From Apiosordaria backusii (taxonomy: Eukaryota; Ascomycota; Sordariomycetes; Sordariales; Lasiosphaeriaceae), in contig JAUKTV010000003.1 in the NCBI GenBank assembly GCA_030549205.1, forward strand, positions 620,001 through 684,000: DNA of 64,000 nucleotides, written 5' to 3'. Positions 42,693 to 54,538 of this stretch are shown one piece after another. The notes below the pieces were generated by a model. That model saw only the letters and a program-made list of their open reading frames with translations. It searched no databases and had not been told where the DNA came from. Each line of letters begins with the position of its first letter. The stretch's first letter is position 1. The translations under genes were made by a program, and so were the position numbers.

Positions 42693-44745
42693 TAGGGTTT
42701 TTTATCCAGCGAGGTCTCGAGCTTCCGACAGTTTCCTTTTCGTCTTTTCGTCTTTTTTCGACTTCTCTTCACTTCGTCATTGTTTTCACTTCCACGCGTT
42801 TCCTTTTTCACACTATCATCATGGTCAAGGTTGTTGAGGAACATGGGTAAAGGGCATTAATAGGAGCATGGGATAGGCGACATGGCTAAGGATTGCTCAC
42901 TCTTTCTCTCATCATCATCAAGCATGGCCAGCGTCACAGGTTGCTTTCAGTGCACGATACCCAGGGAGGCGTTCATTCGGAGTTTGGAGTCTCGGAAAGG
43001 GAAAGGGAGGTTCCTGCTTTAAGGCAGCGCTAAATGTCATGGGTTCATAAACGGAGGAGGAACTTGGGGATTTTTGTATCATTTTCACATCAAACTAGCG
43101 GATTACTTTAGATAGTGGGGGATGACCCGGCGAGGGGGGGAGTAATCGTAAGGCTTTGTTTTCGTTGTTAACATCATTGTCTTGACGTGGATGTCTTGTG
43201 CTGTGATCGTGATTGTGTTCTAGGTAGGGGCTCACAAAGAAAAGGAATTCCCTGATCCTTGGCAGACTTAGCTGCCCCTCATGTCGCTAACAAGATAGAA
43301 TTGAGTTCGGGGCAGTTAGCTATCCGTAATGTGGATTAGAGCTTCTGTTTGACCTCGGAGGCATACCATGATGACAGGGACACTTCGTCCTTTCGAGATT
43401 CATGTCACATATATAATACACCCATCTCATTCGCATCATGCATCTGCGCACTAAAACACTGCCTATTGCAAAATAGGTCAAGTGGTTGTAACCGCAGTGG
43501 ACGATTGGAAAAATGTGAGTTGAATTTTCTAGGTGAGATTGGGGGATTGGGATACACATCATGAGGATACTGGAGGAATTAGAGACTGATTTGAGTGAAA
43601 GTGGATGGTTGAAGGAGGGGAATGGATGGATGGTGAAGATGGGATGTAAGCTTTATGCAAACAGATGCTTAAATAACTTTGCTATGCTACCGCACGCTAT
43701 GCTATGCTATGCTATGCTGTGCTATGCTATGCTATGCTATCCGTGTAACCCTTGAAACTGTCCACAGAAGTGTATCGCGCTAGACGAACAAACAAACAAA
43801 CAGGGTTGGCAAAGTCTATGCATATGTCTGTGTGTGTGCTTGTGTTGTTCATGATTTACCCGAGTGCCAAAATGTATCAGGTAATGTTTTCTACCATCCA
43901 CCTCTTGCACTTTGAAATTCCCCCCGCGGTCAACCAGCGCTGCCACTCCCAGCTGAGCCCATGTCAAATATTCCATATCTTGGTTCTCTTTTGGATACTT
44001 TGACTCCATTGGGTGGCCACTCATAGGAGACGGAGGGGTCCAGTGCTGTTTAGGCGGTCGAGAGGTTTGGGCTGGATCAGCGAGCGGACAGGGGCAACTC
44101 GGCTTTCACTTTAGGTTCTCGTGGGGAAGGTATCGGTGCGCCTGCTAAATGTTCGTGGAAAGCTGTCGGAGCGGCCAGTGTGTGTCCAGAAGGAGGCATG
44201 GTAACGGAGAGTAAATATCCAAGCTTTCGGGGATGTATAGGCTGGTCGGGGGCTGCCTTATATTTGTTGAGTCTCAGAGTGTTGTGTGTCTTGTTGCGGC
44301 GAAGTCAAAGCCCGATCATTCAAGAAGGCTTGATGACCGAGCCAAAGTTTTCCCAACAGCCCATCGCTGATGTAAGATCGGATGCGATTGACGCTTGATC
44401 AATCTTCCTTCTAGAAAGAGAGCGCCGGTATCGTCCTGAAAGTTCTGCCTCTTACTCCCAAGACACAAGGAAAAGCAACCTTTCCTTCCTCTCGACGGCG
44501 TGCCTCAGCTTCAAACTGCGCATTGCTCACTTAAAGACCTGAGAAGAAGCTTCCAACTCCTTCCACCACCAAAGCTTTTCGCTCGGCTCAACCACCTGGA
44601 GCAAACTCTCCGGCTTGGCACAAGGCCAATATAAAAATGAGCCCATCGTTGTCCCCACAACTGCTGTACCTTTCACCCTAAGTGGGAATAAGCTTATATC
44701 GTGAGAAGACAACCTTGTTGTAACCAGCGTGCCTGTATTTATCAT
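42693..44745. other. 2-kb convergent intergenic region
   Basis: No supported gene between the BTB gene and cyclin C stop codons. It holds the pentanucleotide microsatellite at 43696-43740. Confidence 0.5.
43696..43740 (+). repeat. GCTAT pentanucleotide microsatellite
   Basis: Nine copies of GCTAT, one of them GCTGT, in the intergenic region. Confidence 0.95.
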
Positions 44746-45850
44746 TCACTTATCAAGCCCACGAGCCTTGACAAACCTGATGATCTTTTCCCTCACATCC
44801 TTGTCGTCATACCCCTCATGACACTCGTAAAACGAAACAAGCTCCTGTGTACAGTCAATCATCCCCTCAATGTCAACATTGCTCTCGGCAAGCCACTTTG
44901 TAAATCGTTGTAGTTTGGCAGCCCTGATCTTCTCGATGGGATTAACCCCTTCTCCGCCCCCTTGAGACGAGAAGCTCCCACCTCCGGCAATGGAGCCCTG
45001 AGGTGTGAGGGTTGGTGTCCCAGGCCCGCTGTTGCCGCCCATGGCTGCCATTCGGGCTTGTGACTGCGCCTGCGCGTGTGCCAAAGCATTGGCAGCCATC
45101 ACCAACCCCCCGGCTCCTGTAGCGTTTGCTCCTCCAGCGGCGTTTTGGCGATTGAAACAGACTATCGCAAGAAGGATGGCAGTTAAGCCGATGACGTGGG
45201 GTGGATATAAGAGAGGTAGGTCGGTCATGTAGTGGTCGTTGATGACTTGCCAGGCTGCCTGGACCTCGTCTTGGGTGAGGTTGAATTCCCCCTGGAGGTT
45301 CGTCAACGTGCGGTAGGGTTGATGAACGATCAATTGGGAGCTCATTTCAGAAATGAGAAAGAACTCGCATTCACCCAGCTTCGAGGTGTCTTGTCCGTGG
45401 AATTGTTCCGGCCACAGGCCCCTGGCTTCTTGGACGATGAGGCGGATGTGCTGCGGGCATTCCTCCATCTTGCAGGCGAGGTAGAGGGCGGTCGCAACGA
45501 GAAGGTAAGGGTTCGTGCGGCGGATCTCGACGCGAGTGTAGAATCGTTTGATGTAGACTTGGGCGGTAGCTAGCCCTTGTTGACGAACACCAAGACGCTT
45601 AGCGAGACGGTTGATCTCTGTGTTCGAAAGTACAAGTTAGCCATGGATGCCACTGGCGGTGATCCAATGAAAAGAAGGAGGGGCGCATGCGTTGGTTGAG
45701 GTAGATGTTGATGTGACGCAACTGCGGTAGGGGAAACATCTGGACAAGATTCGGGTCTTCATCTTCGAGTTTCTGTCGCATAGCCGCCAGCTCGCCTTTG
45801 GTGAACTGCCAGTACCGCCGCTGCGTCGATTCCCAGAAATTGGCCGCCAT
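44746..45850 (-). CDS. ssn8: Cyclin C, Mediator kinase-module subunit (Ssn8/Srb11)
   Basis: Cyclin C pairs with Cdk8 in the Mediator kinase module and regulates RNA polymerase II transcription. Exons on the minus strand are 45850-45691 and 45617-44746, giving 343 residues. The N-terminus MAANFWESTQRRYWQFTK is the family hallmark. The cyclin box includes RLAKRLGVRQQGLATAQVYI, KRFYTRVEIRRTNPYLLVAT and YLACKMEECPQHI. A Gly/Ala/Ser-rich insert in the second cyclin fold is common in filamentous fungi. The intron (73 nt) begins with GC rather than GT. The exon junction reconstructs YLNQQINRLAKRL, as the family requires, and no GT donor gives the right frame. Start chosen at the conserved MAANFW; an earlier in-frame ATG exists. 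Confidence 0.93.
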
Positions 45851-46948
45851 CTTTCTTGTTGCGTGTTGCGTGTTTCTTGGGCCAGTCAAAAAGGACCAAA
45901 AACCCGACTGCCTGCAGCCTACCAGGCTTGTATCACCGAGTACTAAATTGAGTCTTCATTGGAATTATGATTTCCTGGCAAGCCGTTTAATGCCAGCGGA
46001 TGATGGTGTCAAATCCCAAGTCTCGTCGGCCGGTGCATGCTGTGTTGACAGGCCGCATCTTATCGCGTGCCGATAACGCGAGGCTCCCGGCTTGGCGGGA
46101 TCTTATCAGAAGATGGACCAAGGCTGACCAATAGATGTGCAGAGAATTTGATGACGCACCGGGTGAAAGTGGGGCTTTTCTGCGGCAAGCTGAAGTGACT
46201 GGTTGGGGTTGAATTAGCTCACAAACGACTTCTTGGCGTCCAGGTCACGAGGTACCTCTTAACAGATTGCTTGGAAGCCGCGGGGATGATGCGGGCAAAC
46301 ATCCTGTCAAAAAGGGTGAAAATACGTAACACCAGGTCTTGGCTGTTTAGGAGAAAGTCCTATGTACTGAATATTGCGTCTTGTATATAAAGAGCCTCTG
46401 CTCTTCTGAGGGAGTTGTTGGACGAAGATATAGATATCGTGTTATCTCGTGCTCAATCCATTGGACAACTGCTTTCGGCCCGCCTTTAGGTTTCTGCCGC
46501 TGCCCCCCCTTGCAAATCCCGAACACTCCAAGATTTCCCGGCAACAACAGCCTCGACGCTGTGGAAGAAGAGGGTCCTTATTTTCCGACTCTTATCGCAA
46601 CCGTCATGCAACCATAGACTCGGAGCTGAACCTCGAACGACGATCATTTTTGGCCCATTCCCTTCCACGATGGCCTGCCATTAGCCTCGGCTGATACCTT
46701 GTCTCAAACCGTCGACATCTAACGACTGTTGATCTATTTTTACCGCTGGTCTTGGGTCCTTGGGAATTTCCCTCATACGTCATAAGCGCGCTTCGAATTA
46801 CCCGCTGCTGTTGCTGGTTATCGCTCTCGAGCCTTGCGCCTGATCCAGCCTGATCCGATCCGATCTCCCCCGCGATTGCGACGACCGCATGTCAAAACCC
46901 CCGTCGCGACCGAACAACCACATACGATGAAATAGTGGGGGCGCGGGA
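45851..46948. promoter_or_regulatory. Divergent intergenic region cyclin C / carrier gene
   Basis: About 1.1 kb between divergent starts; no gene seen. Presumed to hold the promoters and a long leader for the carrier gene. Confidence 0.4.
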
Positions 46949-49563
46949 ATGAAGGTTTCTGATGTTGTCTCGAAACTGGAGGTAAAGATGCAGGAGTCGC
47001 AGAACCAGCGCGACAAGCGCGTAGAGGAACTATGGCGGAAGCTCGATCCCGCTGGACACGGGGAGCTGGACTATAAGGGGCTGCAAAAGGGGCTACAGAG
47101 GATTGACCACCGTGAGAGCGCTACCCCCTTGGTTTGGGGATTTTTTTTATTTTTGCTTACACGATTTGGTGTACAGCCATGAAGAACGCCGACCACATGC
47201 TTCAGGAAATCATCAAGGCCGTGGACTCGAATGGGGATGGAAAGATCCAGTACGAAGGTGGGTTCCTGTGATGCCCCGGTGGTTGGTGGAATTGAAGGAG
47301 GCTGAGACGACATGCAATTAGAGTTCCGGACCTTTGTCGAAACAGCAGAAAAACAGCTCAGTCTCCTGTTCAAATCTATCGATCGGGATCAAGACGGCCG
47401 GCTCGACAAAAAGGAGCTGCAGACAGCCTTTCGGCGCGCCGGTCTGTCGGTTCCCTCGAGGAGGTTGGCCAACTTTTTTGACGAAATCGACATGAACAAC
47501 GATGGGTTTATCAGTTTTGACGAGTGGCGGTACGTTGTTTCTATTGTTATTTACTTGGTCTTGTTGCTGTTGGCCCCCTTTTTGCCGATTTTATGTGCCA
47601 CCCTTGGCCAGGACGGGGGCGACCCACTCGCGGGTGGATTTTGTTTTTCATGGTGATTTCTTCACTTTGGTCCCCAATCATCCGTTTTACTTTTATCGTC
47701 ACGGTCCTATTTCCTGCCATTTTCTTCATCGTGGCACACTGCTTAATTCTGCGGCTGGGAGCTTGTGCTGGTGACTTGTCATCTGAAGAGCAACCTCTGC
47801 TTAGCAGAGTTTGGTGGCAGGTGCTATCCACTACGTAAATGGCGGGGCAGAACAATATGAGCATGAGCTTGAGGGCATTGCTTCACTTAAACTTCGAATG
47901 CTAACAACTATTTGAAGCGATTTTCTCCTGTTTATGCCCACCAACAACCACCACGGCTCCCCGCTCGAGGCAGTCTTATCTTTTTACTCTTCAATTGTTA
48001 CTGTCAACGCTGAAGGAGACTCGCTGGTCAGTGATGACACTTTGGAGGGATCAGGTACGACTGGCTTCCTTCTTCAAGCTCTCTTTGGTTCACTTTTGAG
48101 GATTGCAAACCCCGAGGGCACCAGCACCAAGATCACCCAAAGGCCCTCTCCCGAGACGACTCTCGTTTCTGAGTCGGAAGTCACTGGGTTGTCACACTCG
48201 CCGCGACATACAAAACCACAGTCTCGAGCGCAGTTGGAGTCGCAACTACAACACAAACAGCATCCAACCTTCGATCACGAAACCGAGCAAGCATCAGACA
48301 TGGCTTTCCCCGCTGCTGCCATTGGCGTTCGCTACGGCGGTGCTGCCTCCACCCCTCAGCAAATGATACTCCCGCCCGCCACACAACGGCCAATGCCCTA
48401 CTACGAAACTTTCGAGGAGGCGGAACCTGAGGAGATTTCTGTCATGACCGAAGAGGTCCCAGAGACGGTGAATTCAAGACTGACAGATCTGCTACCTGAA
48501 CCAGGCTACTTTCTCGCCGGCGCCGTCTCTGGTGGTGTATCACGAACAGCTACCGCGCCTCTGGACCGCTTGAAGGTCTACCTCCTCGTGAACACAAAGA
48601 ATGTCGACAATCCAGTTCTCACCGCCGCCAAAAGTGGCCATCCACTTTCTGCGATGCGCAATGCTGGCGGCCCGATCGTCGACGCCATGGTGACCTTGTG
48701 GAAGACGGGTGGATTTCGCACCTTCTTTGCAGGTAGGCATTCCCTCTAAGCTCTTTATTTCCACCAACATGCTGACAAGCGGTACAGGAAATGGCCTCAA
48801 CGTTGTCAAAATCATGCCGGAGTCAGCCATTCGAGTAGGTCACTGCCGCATCTACAGGAATTGAACTGAGCAAATCTTAACCATCGTGTAGTTCGGCTCA
48901 TACGAAGCCTCGAAGCGCTTTCTGGCCGCTTACGAAGGACATGGTGACCCCACGCAGATCAGCACTGTTTCCAAGTTTGTTGCTGGCGGAATTGGTGGCA
49001 TGACGGCTCAGTTTTGCGTTTACCCAGTCGACACCCTCAAGTTCAGGCTGCAATGTGAGACTGTCCAGGGCGGCCTACAAGGCAATGCTCTCCTATTCAA
49101 GACAGCTAAGACGATGTGGGCGGACGGCGGATTTCGTGCGGCATATCGTGGTCTTGGACTGGGCCTCATCGGCATGTTTCCCTACAGCGCCATCGACATT
49201 GGCACGTTTGAGTTCCTGAAGAAGAAGTACACCAAAACTATGGCCAAATACTATGGAATCCACGAGGAGGATGCGAAGCTTGGGAACGTCGCCACCGCCG
49301 TTCTTGGAGCGTCGTCAGGAGCTCTGGGCGCTACAATGGTTTATCCGCTCAACGTCTTGCGTACTCGACTACAGACGCAAGGAACCGCCATGCACCCACC
49401 AACCTACACCGGCATCGTTGATGTGGCCACGAGGACGGTCAAGAACGAAGGAGTGCGCGGGTTATACAAGGGCTTGACGCCGAACATTCTCAAGGTGGCT
49501 CCTGCGCTGAGTATCACTTGGGTGTGTTATGAGAACATGAAGAAGCTTCTTAAGCTTAATTAG
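46949..49563 (+). CDS. sal1: Calcium-dependent mitochondrial ATP-Mg/Pi carrier (Sal1/SCaMC type)
   Basis: Exchanges ATP-Mg for phosphate across the inner membrane under calcium control. Exons are 46949-47111, 47177-47257, 47322-47529, 47918-48732, 48788-48834 and 48892-49563, giving 661 residues with every phase consistent. The N-terminal half has EF-hands: DPAGHGELDYKG (weak), DSNGDGKIQYEE, DRDQDGRLDKKE and DMNNDGFISFDE. A long disordered linker follows. The C-terminal carrier domain has three repeats with signatures APLDRLKVYL, YPVDTLKFRLQ and YPLNVLRTRLQTQ. The 388-nt intron 3 between the fourth EF-hand and the linker is long for this window. Mitochondrial inner membrane; calcium is sensed on the intermembrane-space side in this family. 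Confidence 0.95.
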
Positions 49564-50511
49564 TCGACACTAACGACACGAACAAGACCGTACATATTGG
49601 GGAAGCACGAGGGAGATAGCGAGCTATTTGGAGTTGTTTCTGGAGGAAAAAAAAGAGCGACATTTCAGCATCATCTTGGCGTCTGGATAGGAGAGAATAT
49701 TGACTTGGGCTGACTGAGCTTTTTAATGGCTACATAGCCACGGCGTTTGGGGATGCTCATTACACCGGAGATACCACATTAGAGAGAAGGCGAAGGACGG
49801 AGGAGCTTGCGACTGATGACCGGATGATAGATGACATGATGTCGACTGGCGAGATCTGAACCATTCACGGAATCGCAATAAAAGGAATAATTGTCAACAA
49901 AATGGGCTGACGAGGCTCTTTCCCTGGGGGTGTAGTGATTCTTAGCCTTGTTCGTCATCTCATGCAAGCATTCGTAAGCTTGATGATAACCCCTCGTTGG
50001 GTTCTCCAACTTTTCATCATGGTTCACACTGAACGTTGAGAGGTTACTTGGTATCCCCGCACCCGATTGCTCATATGGTTTCATTGACTTGCAGCTTCCT
50101 AATTTGGACTTGACTTTCACTAGCTTTTCCCGAGTAATTCCCTGGTGAGGTCCCATGGCTGACGAAGCCGAGAAGCCCCTCGCATTGGGTTACCCCTCAG
50201 TCGGTCTCAGCGCACAAGTGGGCAATCTGCAAACATGTCGTTATCCAGGTTTGAGGGTATCAAGTCTGATGTTACTGACGAACATTTTGATGAAGCAGGC
50301 TCGTCTCCCTGTCTCTGGTCTTGATTGAACGATTGTCCTCTTCCAGGAGAGTTTCCTTTGAACTCAATTGCTGATTGTTACAAGTCCATTGTATTCATCA
50401 ACGAGTAGTTGCTGTTGAGAAGACGTCTAAAGAAGCTTTTTTCCATCACATCGAAGCGGCTTGGCAAACAAAGGGCATTGTGTCAACAGTCGCGCCAAGC
50501 CATCACCAATC
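49564..50511. other. Intergenic, no supported gene
   Basis: About 950 bases. A minus-strand ATG-initiated frame at 50156-49779 (125 codons) has no recognisable motif and no splice support. The right part is the promoter and leader of the next gene. Confidence 0.5.
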
Positions 50512-53117
50512 ATGCCGTTCTCAGACAATCTGTACTCGGCGGTGGATGATGAATCAGACTTTGAGCCAGTTGATGACATTCTGAGTCAACAGGGCCGTGA
50601 GCTGTCCCAAACGGTGTACCGAGCTCCTCAATCTGGACATGATGACCGTTACGAAAATGCACGGGCCAGCATCTACGACGACGACGACGGCGACGAGGTC
50701 GATGATGACGCCTTTTCACCCATTGACGGTTACTTTGGCTCATCAAATGATACCTCATCCGACACGCCTGCCGTTGCGACATCATCCAACGTGCCACACG
50801 TCCCCAATGTCTGGGTTCAGGATCCGTCCCTCGAGCAGAGTTCTACTGCCGCGAGCAAAGCACGGGAGGCCGAGCTGGAGAGACAGGGGGCCAGACGGCC
50901 ATCGATGGGTCCTCTCTCGGACTACTCTGGCGACACCTCGGTTGGTGGGTTGACGTCCGAACACAACTCATCTGCGCACACCGGTTTTTCTCGAGCCCAG
51001 CAATATAGTGGATCGCATTCGAGGCCTGCCACGCATGTCAGCTCATCACCACCCCCATCATCGTCTGGTGGACCCTCGGCATCTTCTTCAAGATCATATA
51101 CGCCATACTCGCGCACAGCTGCGTATCACGGCGAAAGCTCGAGACTCGTACCACAAGATGCCCCACCTGCCTACACACCGTCACCTACGTCGCCTCAGAG
51201 CTCGCAAGCCGGACACGACACTCCTAGAAACTATAGCACATTCGCACCAACGACTGGCATCATGGGACGCTGGGGAGAGACGCAGGGACTTTTGGGCCAC
51301 GAGCCCGAAAGCATGAGAGACGCTGGCCACGATGGAGGCGAAGAGACGTCACAGTGGAGGGATCGAATCAGAAGGAGGGTATCATCCTTTGATGGGAGCT
51401 ATTGCAAGTTCGCATTGCTTGTCATGGGATTGGTCTTGTTGTCTACCGGATTCCTCACCACTCTCATCAATAGTGTGAGAGACGAGGTAAGCATGACGCG
51501 TCTTTCATCTCCAATATTGCTTCTCCAATGGTTGCGTAACAAGCATCCCATTGGCGTTGTGTACCCCGCCAGTATAAATACATGTTGCTGCCTGATATTT
51601 CCCCCCAAACATCTTCCCAACTGACACCCTCCCAGACACCACACCTTCAACCGCCAAAGATGACATACCCCGACCTTGATAACAGATTGCCCTGGCAGCC
51701 CGGCTCCACCTGCGGGACGGACCGCATCCAGCGTGACCCCCAGTTCTTTGACGTCTCGTTCTCCCCCGACAAAGCACTAACCATCATCCAAAACATCTCC
51801 CACAACAATGACCACCGCTCATACAAACCAATTCAAATCCACGGCTCCGTCATCCTCCGCCGTACCGACTCTGACCATCCTGACCCTTCTCTGGTAGTGG
51901 AAACAACCGTCAACGACGACCTCATCGCCACCACCCTCTCCTGGGATGAGATTTCCCAAATCTTTGCCGTCACCATTCCCAACGCCCTCCACGATGACTC
52001 CTCTTCCAACCACCCGTGTATCCACCTAACCATCACCCTCTGGACCCCTGCCTCATCCTCTCTGTCCACTTTCTCAGTCTCCACAACTGTCCTCTCTATC
52101 CTCCTTCTCGATAACCTCTCCCTTTCCGTTGGAGAGAACACAGTCTTATCCTCGACTGTCGGCTCCATCGTCTCTTCCACTTCCGGCTCAAGTCTATCCT
52201 CCTCTATAATCCCCTCCAACAACCTCTCTCCCAGCTTCCAATTCCTCTCCCCCCTCATCTCCGCCTCCACAACCTCCGCCCCTATTTCCGGCAGCTGGCC
52301 ACTCTACAACTACCTCTCCTTCGAAACCACCGCCGGCAACATCAAAGTCTCCATCCTCCCCCAACCCGACCTCGACCCTTCCCACCCCAAGCCTGCTGTT
52401 CTCAATGTCAAGAGTTCTTCCGGCACGGTAGAACTCATCGAGCCAATCTCGGCCGCGAGGGATGCCTACGAGACAGGCAAAACTCTTGCGCTGGAAGGCG
52501 CAGGTTATTTGGCTGAGAAAGCAGAAAGTGTGCTGCCCGTTAGGGATTACAGGGTCGATGTCCACACCACCTCTGGTAACATCAAGGCTAAACTCGCAAC
52601 GACGGAATGGGGAGGGTGGAAATCCACCTCTGGGAGGATTGACGTGGAGGTGTTATTGGTGTTGGATTCCGGGGTTTATAACGACAAGGGGAGAAAAGCG
52701 GGATTGGAAACGAGATCGACGAGCGGGAATACGGTTTTTACTGTTTGGGAGCCGCTGTGGGTTGATCAGACGAACAAGGGGTATTTGCTTCCTGTTGTGA
52801 TGCCTGGACAGGTGGTCCACGCTGAAGAGGAAGAGGGGAAGAAGCTGAGGGTGGTTAAGGCAAAACATGGGAGTACGAGCGGGGATGTCAGGGTTGGTTA
52901 TCCGGCCAGTTGGGAGGGGGAGATTGATCTTGGGACGCTGAGCGGGAGGTTGAAGGTTGGGGGGGAGGGGGTGAGGGTTGTTAAGGGCGGGGAGGGGGGG
53001 TGGCCGGGGGTGAGGAAGAGTGTGGTTGCTAGGAAGGGGGATGATGGTGAGAAGGGGAGTAAGGTTGAGGGGAAGAGCACGAGTGGGGATGTGAGTGTTT
53101 GGGTTGGGGATCAGTGA
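50512..53117 (+). CDS. Membrane-anchored protein with DUF4097-like beta-repeat domain
   Basis: Exons are 50512-51486 and 51636-53117; the 149-nt intron is phase 0 with GTAAGC...CCCAG and a CTGAC branch site, giving 818 residues. Residues 1 to about 295 are disordered, acidic at first, then Ser/Pro-rich with a PPAY motif (QDAPPAYTPSP). A single membrane helix lies at about 300-320 (FALLVMGLVLLSTGFLTTLI), preceded by a basic Arg-rich flank. Beyond it a beta-rich region carries recurring turns such as ETTAGNIKV, KSSSGTVEL, HTTSGNIKAKL, KSTSGRIDVEV, RSTSGNTVF, GSTSGDVRV and KSTSGDVSV, typical of the DUF4097/adhesin-like solenoid. The positive-inside rule places the N-terminus in the cytosol and the solenoid in the lumen, vacuole or outside. 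No function is assigned. Confidence 0.82.
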
Positions 53118-54288
53118 TGTATTCCTGGGAGCGAGCGGGGAAGAGGGGATGTAATGGGTGATGATGAATGATGATGATGGATGATGGTAATGAGTACATG
53201 TCTGGGAGCTAACATTTACATTTTTGGCGGTTCATAATCGGGTGAATGTGGGAAGTACATGTGATCTAGTGGTATTGACTTTGAAAGAGATTCTACATAT
53301 AGCCCTTGACAGTGAGATGGTATCTTTAGTTGAGAACAGCAATTGAGATTGCCTTGCCTTTTCCTCCTATACTAACAAGTTCTATACAAACAAGTAATAA
53401 TCACAGCCCCCGATAAAATAACCTACAACACCACCGTGATTCCCACTGCCCATTCCCCATAGTACATGTCCGTCCCGCGTCAGGGAGAGTTTCCCATTCC
53501 GTCTCCCTTCGTACGCCGCGCTTTTGGCGGTTGGCTCAATAACGCTTCCATGATGTGAGTGAAATTTGCTTTCCCAGATGTCGCCATGCTGACCTGCAGC
53601 TTCTGGGGCCTCTTGTCAAGTTAATCTTGTCAAGCTTTAGGTTCAGGACAGGGTCGAGCTGACTCGGTTCGTCCATATCTCCTTCTGCTTGAGGCTGGCC
53701 ATCCATGGCAAAGTGGTCTCCTCCCATGGACGGCGCTGGAACCACGGCTTCTTTTTGGCAAATGTAATCCATATGAGCTGACTCATTGGTGATGGTCTGA
53801 AGGAGAATGTTGTGGGATTGTGGCAGGTTCTTCTTACCTTGGATTGGATTACAGACGGAAAGGAGTTGCCATCAATCTATATACACACAAGGTTATCTTA
53901 TATTAGTGAGTTCATCAAAAGTCGCAAATGCATAGAATGCTGATCTTGAACAACTCCTTTTCCGAGACGCTTGGTAGCAAAATTCCTGCCATCTTGATAC
54001 GGCTCTCCTCCCGGATGTGGTCACGATATCTAACTCATTAGGGGGATAGCCTCGAAGAAGCTCTTGACAGCTGGGCAGTAGTAATCGGGGGGTGGCGTAT
54101 CCCGGCTCCTCGAAGGTCACAGTTGACTACGGTGTCCTCGTCCTCGGCAGCGCTGACCTTCCTGGATGGGTGCTGACGGTTTGTCGTGTAGGTAAACCAT
54201 TCCGACCGTGATCTTCCCACATGGCGGAATCCATGATGTGGTAGGTGTGGTTGCCGTCGGAGTCTGCAATCTGCGCGATCACCTGCTT

Positions 54289-54327
54289 CTTGTCTACCCT
54301 CTGTGAGGCAGGTAGCATCCCGCCGCC
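54289..54327 (-). other. Segment encoding GGGMLPASQRVDK, shared with the 41-kb BTB gene
   Basis: Thirteen minus-strand codons encode a peptide nearly identical to the end of exon 1 of the BTB gene (41206-41244). The frame then continues KKQVIAQIADSDGNHTYH and beyond, with no intron at the shared point. Of the nine base differences I count, eight are at third codon positions, the mark of protein-level constraint. Confidence 0.55.
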
Positions 54328-54340
54328 GGTCGTGTTGACG

Positions 54341-54492
54341 AAAATGGATTGACTGATGATACATGAAACACACCGCTTTAACGACGTCAGGTAAGAGATC
54401 CATAAACCCACAGCAACGAGTTTCCCGTCAATTCGATAGCACTGGTGGTAAAATCCGGGGAAGGCACGAACCAGCCAGGCGTAAAACTGGTC
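54341..54492 (-). pseudogene. Arginyl-tRNA-protein transferase (Ate1)-like relic
   Basis: Two adjacent minus-strand frames, shifted by two bases at 54404-54405, encode YAWLVRAFPGFYHQCYRIDG-KLVAVG and then MDLLPDVVKAVCFMYHQSIH. Joined, they resemble the segment of Ate1 that reads Tyr-His-Gln-x-Tyr-x-x-Asp-Gly-Lys-Leu-x-Ala-Val-Gly followed by Asp-Leu-Leu-Pro. Ate1 attaches arginine to protein N-termini for degradation. Neither the N-terminal Cys-rich region nor the C-terminal domain is recognisable nearby, the frame upstream is interrupted after a 17-base duplication, and homology stops abruptly. I read it as a fragment of a second, dead ate1 copy. The assignment is from remembered family features and needs a database search. 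Confidence 0.4.
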
Positions 54493-54504
54493 GACGGCAG
54501 ACGC

Positions 54505-54538
54505 TTCCTCAGCTCGGGGAGTTCCTCAGCTCGGGGAG
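54505..54538. repeat. 17-bp perfect tandem duplication
   Basis: TTCCTCAGCTCGGGGAG occurs twice in direct succession. Removing one copy leaves the upstream minus-strand frame open into the Ate1-like segment. Confidence 0.9.

Noticed and set aside
49779..50156. 125-codon minus ORF with an ATG
   Set aside because: No domain and no neighbour support; composition like surrounding noncoding DNA.
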